Below are positions 37,336 to 46,517 of a stretch of DNA of 64,000 nt, piece by piece. Within the stretch, counting starts at the first letter, position 1. The number at the start of each line of letters is the position of its first letter. A model generated the notes under the pieces. It was not told the DNA's origin. It worked only from the letters and a program-made list of their open reading frames with translations, and did no database searches. The stretch lies in contig LSAX01000010.1 of NCBI GenBank assembly GCA_001557505.1, positions 1,054,001 through 1,118,000 of the forward strand, read 5' to 3'. Source of the stretch: Reticulascus tulasneorum (taxonomy: Eukaryota > Ascomycota > Sordariomycetes > Glomerellales > Reticulascaceae). Both the position numbers and the translations under genes were made by a program.

Positions 37336-39065
37336 TCAGTTGCTAGTCATGTTCACATGCACAGCCTTTACGTTATAGTAAGACTGCAGGCCGGCCTCGC
37401 CCAGCTCCCTGCCGATTCCGCTCTGCTTCACGCCGCCAAACGGAATCCGCATGTCGGAATCATTGCTGCTGTTCACCCACACCATGCCCGCCTCAATCTC
37501 CCGGGCCACGCGATGGGCCCTTGTCAGATCCTTGGTGAAGACGGCGGCGCCGAGCCCGTACGTGGTATCGTTGGCCATCTCGATGGCTTCCTCCTCGGTC
37601 TTGAACGTCACGATCGCAACGCACGGCCCGAATATCTCCTCGCGGTAAATCTTCATGCTCGGCTTCACGTTCGTGAACACTGTGGGCTGCACGAAGAAGC
37701 CCTTCCCATCGAGGGGTGCGGGCTCGCCGCCCATCATGACCGTGGCGCCTTCCTCGCGGCCGGATTGGATGTAGCCCAGCACACGATCGTACTGGGCCTT
37801 CGTCACCTGCGGGCCCTGGAATGTGGCTTCGTCGAAGGGGTTGCCGACGACGGAGATGGTCTTCACGGCGGCGGCGAATTTCTCAAGGAACTTTTCGTAG
37901 ATTGTATCTTGGACGAGGAGGCGGGAGGTGGCGGTGCAGACTTGACCCTGGTTGGCCATGATGCCTTCGTGGGACCACTTCGCGGCCTGGTCGAGATCCG
38001 CGTCTTCGAAAACGAGGAGCGGGGACTTGCCGCCTGTCTCGAGGGTGATGTTCTTCATCGTTCCGGAGGCCATCTTCATGATGTCCTTGCCGGTGCTGGT
38101 GCTGCCTGTGAAGGCCAGCTTGTCGACGTCGAGGTGCTTTACGAGCGCCGCCCCGGCTTCTCGGCCGTGGCCGTTGATGACGTTGACCACGCCCGGGGGA
38201 AATCCAGCTTCCTTGATGAGCTTGGCCACGTAGAGCATCGAGAGCGGCGTCTGCTCGGCCAGTTTGAGAACGACGGTGTTTCCGCAGCAGAGGGCGGGAC
38301 CAAGTTTCCAGGCAGCCATATCAAGGGGGTAGTTCCAGGGGATGATCTGGCCGCACACGCCAAGAGGCTCCTTGATGGTGTATGCCAGCTTGTCGGGACC
38401 GACATCAATGACCTGTCCGTGGTTCTTGTCGGCATAGCCAGCATAGTAGCGGATGACCTCTGAGAAGTGAGGCACGTCGCTGTCTCGACAGACAGAATAC
38501 GGCTTGCCATTGTCGAGAGTCTCGATGGTGGCTAGCACCTCCAAGTTGGCGTCGATCAAGTCGGCGAGCTTCAGCATCAGGTAGCCCCGCTCTGTTCCGG
38601 AAAGGCGCTTCCACGAAGGGTCCTTGAACGCCTTGCGGGCAGCTGTGACGGCCCTGTCTATATCCTCGGCAGTTGCGGCGAAGACGGAGCAGATGTCCTC
38701 TTCGTTGCTGGATGCAATCCATGTCAGCAACTGATTGCTAATAATGCAAGCAAGGACCAGACTCACAAGGGATTGACCGAAGTCAGCTTCTGACCGTTGC
38801 TACTCTCCACAAATTCATTGTTGATGAACAGGCCCAAGGGCTGCGTCCACTTTTTGCCGTTGGGCGCAGTCAATTCGGCCTCCATGGTGGGTGTCGAAGT
38901 GGTGCTGCCGTACCGTCGATATGCAGGCACTGCAAAGAGATTTGAGATGGTGCTGCAACGTAGACTGTGTGATATTATGGGTTGCGCCGCTTGCCGGAAG
39001 GGACGGGTCAGGATGGAACAGGAGGGAGAAGAGGCAATCATTGTCCAGGGAGGAAATGAGGTCAT
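37336..39065 (-). CDS. NAD(P)-dependent aldehyde dehydrogenase, possible mitochondrial/cytosolic forms
   Basis: Two exons (39065-38767, 38707-37336; 59-nt intron) give 556 residues from the first ATG or 496 from the ATG at 38885. The ALDH fold is complete: IIPWNYPL (Asn about 225), the LKLAEQTP lysine (about 248), the Rossmann turn GSTSTGK (301-307), general base Glu in TLETGGKSP (about 323), nucleophile Cys in NQGQVCTATSR (about 357) and the C-terminal IPFGGVKQSGIGRE. The sequence is closest to the ALDH1/2 class, which includes the fungal allergen-type ALDH (Alt a 10-like), and should oxidise acetaldehyde-like substrates. The first 60 residues are Arg/Ser-rich with no acidic residue, like a mitochondrial presequence. 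The downstream ATG has an excellent context (CACCATGGA) and marks the usual family N-terminus. Confidence 0.95.
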
Positions 39066-40215
39066 TCACACCCACTTTCCGCGCCTTTTCTACCCAAGGT
39101 AGTAACACACATGCGGGGAAACGGGTTATCGTGCCTTCTATCTGCTCTCGCCCTGCTGGATATGCAGATGTAAGCTGTGCTTGCAACTTTCTTATCGCGC
39201 CAATCTATGTACGGACAGCCTACTACTAGGTAGTCTACCTAGACAAGGTGCAGCTGTCAAATGGGAACAAAAATGGCTCCAGTTCGGTCAAGCTAAGAGT
39301 CATTAGGCCATAGTGCGACCGATACGTTTCTCTAACAAGAGGCCCGGAATGACGAATGACGCGGAGAATTATCACTGCCCCCCTGCATCCAATGCCTGTC
39401 TATACGCACCAAATTAGCTACATCACCTGGAATAACCCGAATAACTGCGATTAGGTAGGAAATTGGAGGATTCTTTTCTTTCTTTCTCTCTCTCGCCCCC
39501 CCTCCTTTGGAAATCTATTTTACACTGAGCAGCCACCATGCTCAGACATTCCACCAGCATTTTATAGCCTTCAATGTGCTTGATCCACCAGCAGTCGATG
39601 AATGGAGGGGTGAAGGGTTTATTTCCGGAGGACTCATTGTGGTAGTTTTGTTTCCCCGATACCTTATACAACCGCTTGATATCTGCTTGATTTATATACT
39701 AATAATTGGGTAGTCATGGAGCATACGGTTTGCATATGTCGGTCTCGCTTCCATATCTTGTCTTCATGCCACCGAGGCTCTGCACAACCTGGTCTGAAGA
39801 GGAGCCTAGAAGACATAGACCATTGGTATATTCTTGTACCGGCCACTTCACTTTGTCATGGGAACTTTGGACCTTCGCCTGCATCAAGCTGAGACAGGAC
39901 AATTACGGAGAGCCATCAGCTCTGTAATCGTGTCGTGCTCCTTGGACGTCTAGCCGTGGCCGAGCAAGTGCTGGGTAGGCTATCAGGTGGAATTTTATAT
40001 GTTTCTGTCACCGAAACCGAATCCCGGCAATAGCCCAAATCTTGATTTCGTTTCTCTCTGTCAATCTAGACCAGATGGTTCCTCCCGAACACCGAGAGGA
40101 GGACTGCCATTACGAACAAGAGATGAACGTGGGACCGGTACAACTCTCTTATCCGTCTACCTTTGCTAGGCCACCCTCGTACCCATGGGCCTTAAAAGAC
40201 AAGCTTATTGCCCCG
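39066..40215. other. Intergenic region
   Basis: No gene is seen. It contains a CT-rich patch at 39473-39503 and a TAGGTAGTCTACCTA inverted motif near 39229-39241. It separates the 5' end of the aldehyde dehydrogenase from the 3' end of the multidomain hydrolase gene. Confidence 0.6.
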
Positions 40216-43200
40216 TCAGGATTTGTACGCAGGCCACCCACCAGGGTGGCCGCAATACCTTGAGATGCCGGGAGTATTCAGGCAGACCCAGCCATCCCCA
40301 ACGAAGTTGCTTGGAATTCCCATATAATTGTTTATCACTACTTCCCCGCTGTCGCTACATTGGCTCGCGCTCTGGTACACAGCGTTCATGATTTGCTGTC
40401 GAGTTAAGCCTAAGGGGAAGAACGGGAGGGTTAGCTCGGTGGCCGCTTTTCTTCAAAAACAACAAATCATTTTGTGATCTGGACTTCCACTTACAGAAAG
40501 CGTCTGGGAATCCATGACTTCTGGCTTTTTTGGCAAACGACACCTCGCACACGCCCGACTGGCCGAGTCGAAACCAGTCCATGCCACCGAAGTAACCGGC
40601 GCTGTTGGCTCCCTGAGCGAAGCCCGGGGTGTTCGTGCACACCCAGCTTGGGAGCCGCGTCAGCTGGCTCGCGATCGCGCGGCAGTCGTTGATGCACCGC
40701 TTCTGTGGTTCCGGCTGCGGCTGCGGTGGTGGCCGCGGGAGGATGCACGTGCAGTCCCAGTGGGATGAGTCGCGGCAGCGGCCGAGTTGCTGGCCGACGT
40801 CGACGCCCCGGCAGCCGCTGAACGAGCACAAGGTCAGCACGCCGCAGTAACCGGGCGTGCCGGTGTTGGCGCTGCACTTGCACCCGACATACCGGTCCTG
40901 GCACCACCCCTGGCCTGCCCCGTCGGCGCGCCCGTTGCAGCCGCCGGAGGAGCAGGCCTGCTGGGCCCCGCAGGTGTTGTCGGTGGGCCGGCAAGGGCAC
41001 CCCGCGAAGTTTCTCCGGCAGCGCGCGACGCCCCACTGGTCCCAACCGCCGTTGCACCCGTTGAGGTCGCAGCTCTGCGCCTCGCCGCCGCACGTGTTGG
41101 CTGTGGGGTTGCACCTGCAGCCGGCGAACTTGCCCCGGCAGCGCGCGACCCCGTTGGAATCGTAGCCGCCGGCACACTCGTTCAGATCGCAACTCTGCCT
41201 CGGGCCGCAGGTGTTTTCGGTGGCCAGACAGCGGCAGCCGGCGAAGAAGCCGGTGCAGAAGGGGATGCCCGAGCCGAGGTTGAAGGAGCCTTGGCAATTG
41301 TTGAGGTCGCAGCTCTGCGGTGTGCCGCACGTGTTCAGCGTGGCGGCGCACCGGCACGTATCGAAAGCGCCGCGGCAGTACGCGAGCCCGTTGGACATGT
41401 CGAAGGAGCCGCCGCAGCCGTTGAGGACACACGACTGTGGAGGGCCGCACGTGGCAGGCGTCGGAAGGCAGTCGCATCCTCGGAAGAAGGCCTTGCACGT
41501 CGCGACGCCATCCCCGTCAAACGACCCTTGGCAGTTGTTCAGGTCGCAGCTCAGCCGCGGCCCGCACGTCGCCTGTGTCTGGATGCACCGGCAGCCCTGG
41601 AAAAAGTTGGTGCAGTATGCGAGACCGTCCGTCAGCGAAAAGCTGCCCCGGCAGTTGTTCATGTCACAACTCAGCATCGGGCCGCAGGTCGTTGGTGTGG
41701 AGCTGCACTCGCACCCGACCGTGCCGCGGGTGCAATAGGCCCTGCCGTTCGAGAGGTCGAAGCTGCCGGCGCAGTTCCCAGCGTCGCAGCTGCGCCTGGC
41801 ACCGCACGTATTCGCCGTCGGAGTGCAACGGCAGCCGGCAAAGAAACCCTTGCAGGTAGAAAACCCGTCCTCGTCGAAGGAACCGGCGCAGTTGTTTAGA
41901 TCGCAGCTCAGCGACGGCCCGCACGTCTCGCCGTTAGGCACGCACGCGCAGCCTCGGAAGGCCCCCCGGCACGTCGCCAGGCCCGTGATCAAGCTGAACT
42001 GCCCGTCGCAACCGTTCTGGTGGCACGAGCGTTCTACCTCGCACGAGCTGGCGCAGTTGGGGGCATCGCCCGGCAGGTCCTCGTAGGTAGTGAGCCGCCA
42101 GCTTGCACCGCAGGCGTACTGCCCATTTCCGCCACACGTCATGTCGCACTCAGACAGCGGCGCCTCCAGGCCCGGTGCGACGTCGTTACCGCAAAAGCAT
42201 TCGGTACCATACTGAAGCCCGAGATAACGCCAACCGCAGCAGAGCTGTGCGCATCGACCGGCCGTCATTTGCGGCTCGTTGAACACGGGGCCATCCAGCG
42301 TGCGCTCGGCGGTATCAATAATGCATGAGGTATTACGCCAACCGGCAATCATTTCTGTCTGGGGAATGCTACGCCGATAAACATTAAGGCGCCAACCACC
42401 GCCGCAGACGAAATTCGGCTGACCGGTGCATGGTATGTCGCACGTAGTCGGGTCCACGGCGAGACGAGCATCGTTGATCGCGTTGCCGCAGAAGCACTCA
42501 TTGCCGTTTTCGACGCCGAAAAACCGGGACCCTACACACAGCGCTGCGCAGGCAGCAGGAGTTAACGCCTGGCTGGGTTCGTTGGTGACGGGGAGGCTGC
42601 GCTCCTAATCGTCATTGTAGCAGTTAACGTAGGACCAACCGGGAACAACCTGAATGTCCGAGACCACACCAACACGACCGTACACAGTGAGATGCCAGCC
42701 ACCACCGCACACGGCGGTGGCCTCGCCACCACACGCCATGTTACAGGTGGCCGGGTCGTCACGCAGGCTATCGTCGATGGGGCCGTTGCCGCACCAGCAC
42801 TCGTCGCCGTTTTCGAGGCCGAAAAGCCGCCACCCGCCACTTGCGCAGAACGCACCGCACCGTGCTGGTGTCATGTCAGGGGCGGTGAAGGTCGCGTCTG
42901 CGAGCGTCCTCGTTGCCCCGTCTTGGTAGCAGTCTTCATATTGCCACCCATCTACTGGCCGGATGTCGTTGAAATATAGCGAGAGCGCATGGAGCCCGCC
43001 ACAAATCTCCATATTGTTGTCCTCGCAGAGCGAGCTGCAGAACCTGGGATCTATAACATCCACGTCGTGGGCAACCAACCCGCAGTAGCAATCCCTCCTA
43101 GATATTCGTTGTTAGCCACAACATGATGGTGAAATACGGTTTGAAAAGTACAGGATAGTTAGGGAGCTCCTTGGTGGGAAAGGAGGGCCTATAATGTTTG

Positions 43201-46200
43201 GAATGAAACTTACCCGCGAGCCTCGGCAAACCATGGATAACCGCGATCAGCGCATATTACTGCGCAGGCATCGAGCGTCCGCTGGGTAGATTGATACCCT
43301 CGTAGGACGAGGTTCGGCGCGGCGTGTTCTCGCACACAGCCGCGGAACTGAAAGCCTCGCACCGTCGGCTTTGGTAGGATGGCATAGCAAAGCGGCGGAT
43401 TCTCTGGCCCGACTGTCTGTACCACGTTGTTGATCCGGACGGGGATGTTCTGTGCCCGCTTAGCCATCCGGTCTTGCTTAGCGACTGAGCTGGCGCTGGG
43501 CTCCTCCACTCTCCTCGCTAAAGAAATGTCATCCTCCAGTTCACACGGCACGTAGTTGTGCGTGCCCAAGATAGCAATCCCGTCGGCACGTTCCTCCATA
43601 TGGTAGGCCGCCGCCTCTTGGATGAAGGCTCTCATGTTCGCCGCCACCAATCCCTGCTGCTGGATTCGACCCTGAAGGTCGGGCCGGACGAGAAACGTGG
43701 CCACGAGGCCAGACACAAGCGCTGTCGCTAGTGATGTGCCGTTTAGGGTGACGAATCTGTCCCTGTGGAGGCCACTAGCACACCTGATGCTGCTAGCAGG
43801 CGCCCAGGTCGTGATCAGTCTGGTGAATCGGTTGGTGCCGATTATTCGCCCATTCGGCAAAAGTTCAGTCCAAATATTATCATTAGCAAGCGTGCCGCCA
43901 ACGACGATCAAGTAGCTACGCATTGCACGGGGGGCTTTGGCAAATCGACGAGGTGATTCGAACTCGTCCGCAACGGAATCCCCCTGGGGCTCTTCCTGGG
44001 CTTCGTTCCCCGCGGGGCACACAACTATTACATCCCAAATCGCGAAGAGTGGGAGGAAGTGAAACCAGGGATCATATGTATCGTAACGGGAAAGGGGATC
44101 CTCTTGCCCAATATTCGCCCTGTCGATCCATGTCGCTACGGAGATGCCTACAGACAGCAACGGGCGAGGTCAACACAAACTCCCAGGACTTTTCACAGAC
44201 ACCACGCTTCACATACCCGCAGAAAAGTTGATTACCGCCTTGCCCTCCTTGTTATTGCTAATGATGTGATCGAGTATCCAGAGAAGGGAGTCGAATAAGC
44301 TTGACGCAAGTTTGATGGCTTCCGCGGTCGTTGCGCCGCTCTCCCATCGCACTGGGATGATATTGTCCCCGGTCTTGGTTACGCCATGGATGTAACCCCC
44401 TATGAGACTTGCAACGCATGTGCCATGCCCTGCCGCAAATGTATTTAGCAAAGAACTGCTACTTACCAAGCATAAGCGCGCAAGAAACATGAAAGTATGT
44501 GTCTCTCACCGGCAGAATCCCTCATTTGATCTTGGGGTTGGTCATCAGCCATGAAAGATGTCTGGATCCGGTTGTTGGCCGTGAATTCCTAGGGAAGATG
44601 TCAGTCAGCATTTGCAGGGCGAGAATCAATCTCTTCTCGGCCTAGAGTTGAAGCGACTTCAAAATAAGTACCGACCTGATGATGAATGTTAACACCAGTA
44701 TCGAGGACGTAGATGTTGACCCCCTCTCCGGCAAGCGGGTCATTGACATAGCCAGGATAGGAGAAGAACGATCGTTCCTGGAAAAGAGGTGGGTCGGAGA
44801 GGCGGGTCAAGGCCCATGCGCCATCTTCAAAGAGATGGAGGTCGGTGGTGGTTACCTGCCGTCGCGTCGGCTGACTGGTTCCGTTGCTTAAGGAACTAGG
44901 AGCGCTGGCATCCGCGGGAGAACGCTTCCTCTCGGTGGTCTCCCCCCCAGTCGGAGGAGAACGGGCTACTGGCGGCGCCGGGAATAGCCTTGCTGCAGCC
45001 TGTAAATCGATGCCGAGCCGGTCGCTTTCCTTACTGAATCCGACGATGCCCGCGGTGCTGGCGAGACCGCGCGCTTCCTCCAGTGTCAGCCAAGTCGAGT
45101 AGCCGCGCAGGTTGATCTGGCCGCGCTCGTATAGTTTGGACCTAGACCATGCTGCCGTCCAGGGAAGCCCGTTGATGATGGTTCGGAACGCAGCCTGGGT
45201 CCCGCGGAACATGAGAAAGATACGCCTCAGATCCTTGGCCGGCTCAGCTCTGGCGCTTGCTTCGATCGCTTGCTTGATGGCCGTGTGGCCGGCGGTTTTT
45301 GGGTGGAACGCTTTCGCGTAGTTCTCCGGTAGCAAGCTGCTCGGGTTGCCGTCGGCTCCCGTGAGCATATCTTCGAGTTCCAAGCCCTGGCCGAGGCCCG
45401 CGAGTATTGCGCAGGTAAAGTAGTTTCCCAGCTCGGTGCCAAGTGTAAATGACTCAGAACCAAGAAGATCTTCGCACTCCTGTGGAGTTAGGTTCAAAGG
45501 GTCGTCCATGTGCGGAGTTTCGACGGTGCTGCCGTCTTGTAGGGAGTCCTGTCCGATCAGGAGGAAGAACCAGTTGCTCGGATTCTCGTTATCCGGCTCC
45601 ACGACGCCGGGCTCGCAAAAACGGTGACCCTCGAAGCGTTCGGTAGTAGAAACGTAAACAACCCGGCCAAAAAGGGTATCGCGGTTGACATTGTTGATCG
45701 CTACTTGTATCTGGGAGTTCAAGTCCCGCACGAGCTGGTTGAAGGTATCGCGGAGCTCTGTAGTCAGATAGGCATTGTTTGGGGCTCCCCTCCAAAAGCC
45801 AAAGTGATAGTTGTCACACTCGATGCTTTTAATGCTGAAAAACTCTGGGTAGCCTGGTTCGTCCTGTCAGCCGGATGGATTTTCAGATCGTCTGCACCAC
45901 GAAAGCCGGAGAAGGATGTGAAAATGCAACATACCAGTAACGAATAGTGTGAACTTGGGCCAGGCACCGCCCTGATCTGCCGACTGCAGCGTTTCGGTAT
46001 AAGTTGCTTCCAGTGTGGGGACGAGGTCGGCAATCTTCTGCCGCGTGTTTGCGAGTACATTAGCGCAGTCAAGCCGGAAAGGCCACGGGCGGGCTTTGAA
46101 GATGCAAGCCTCCAGGACAGTTGCGAAATCCACATCGTTGCCCCCGACGGACAGCGTCACGCTGTCTTTGTAAGTCAAGTCCGTTGCCCGGAAGTCGTTT

Positions 46201-46517
46201 AGTTGACTGCGACCCTCGTCGCCTGGCGGCTTGACGCGCACCTCGGCAGAGGTGTCGCCAGAGCAAGCGAGGAAGTTGAACCTGTGTATTTGCATGCTCA
46301 AGTCCACTTCGGTAGAGGCGTTCACTAGCACGGGATATGCTCCAGTGCGACGGCGACAGTCGCCGCTATCGGGAATCTCATCGCCGGCGCCGATGCCTGC
46401 AGCAAACGAGTCGCCAAGTGCAGTCCAACCGCCGTAGATGAATGGAAAGGCAGCCAGGGACGGTTGTGTGAAACAAACTATCGTCCAGAGGAGGACGGCA
46501 TCGACAGATACGCGCAT
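40216..46517 (-). CDS. Giant secreted SGNH esterase - subtilisin - WSC - Cys-repeat protein, interrupted by one in-frame TAG
   Basis: Joined exons 46517-45935, 45853-44676, 44588-44510, 44429-44217, 44147-43214, 43097-40495 and 40409-40216 give one frame of 1,927 codons. The order is: signal peptide (1-22); SGNH/GDSL hydrolase (ALGDSFAAG, Ser37; SVGGNDVD; FHPKTAGH, His378); I9-like propeptide (about 400-475, LRGYSTWLTLEEARGL); a linker with dibasic sites ERKR (502-505) and TRR; S8 subtilase with Asp579 (YVLDTG), His615 (GHGTC), Asn732 (CPAGNE) and Ser823 (NGTSLA); four WSC domains (about 953-1335); eleven six-Cys repeats (about 1351-1780); a Pro/Gln linker; and a C-terminal Cys-containing domain completed by the last exon. 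Every intron junction restores a domain motif. A TAG at codon 1160 lies in WSC3 and would give a 1,159-residue product. It may be an edited, read-through or newly broken gene. Role inferred: extracellular esterase/protease held on wall or glycan surfaces. Confidence 0.8.
40745..42034 (-). repeat. Array of eleven 39-40-residue six-cysteine repeats
   Basis: Each coding unit follows C-x5-C-x4-C-x(11-12)-C-x6-C-x-C-x6, with the recurring core SCDLNNC and the tail GCRC-x-PT-x-NT. The first unit lacks the leading CG pair and the last two are more divergent. At the DNA level the period is about 117-120 bp, but copies have diverged, so this is an old coding duplication, not a fresh tandem repeat. The domain is not recognised; the disulphide-like pattern suggests a rigid rod. 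Confidence 0.85.
42080..43344 (-). other. Four consecutive WSC carbohydrate-binding domains
   Basis: The domains lie at roughly 43344-42968 (across the intron 43213-43098), 42949-42677, 42640-42371 and 42343-42080. Each carries the WSC cysteine pattern: C at the start (for example GWQYEDCYQDG), a second C near TPARC, a CxCG block (ECWCGN, ECFCGN) and the final ACGG/VCGGGW with the L-x-V-Y end. WSC domains bind cell-wall glucan or glycoprotein in fungi. Confidence 0.85.
42605..42607 (-). other. In-frame TAG stop inside WSC3
   Basis: The codon falls between NDD and ERSL. Aligned to WSC2 (YQDGATRTL) and WSC4 (IIDTAERTL), it occupies exactly one residue position with no indel. The frame downstream has about 767 further codons and no other stop. 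No GT-AG intron of usual length can remove it without deleting conserved WSC sequence. Confidence 0.85.

Noticed and set aside
37357..38463. 368-codon plus-strand frame opposite the aldehyde dehydrogenase
   Set aside because: Antisense of a highly conserved enzyme with codon bias; no domain of its own.
40216..40680. Killer-toxin (KP4-like) assignment for the C-terminal domain
   Set aside because: Cysteine spacing and key residues do not fit; only general small-secreted-domain character is visible.
40787..41899. 370-codon plus-strand frame opposite the Cys repeats
   Set aside because: Ala/Arg-rich mirror of the repeat array with no domain. The minus frame carries regular cysteines.
40745..42034. 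CRISPR-like periodicity (about 117-120 bp)
   Set aside because: Units are diverged coding repeats in one open frame with conserved cysteines; there are no identical short repeats with unique spacers.
42605..42660. Mini-intron (GTTAAC...TTAG) removing the TAG
   Set aside because: It would be about 26 nt, far below the 51-nt minimum seen in this window, and would delete conserved WSC residues.
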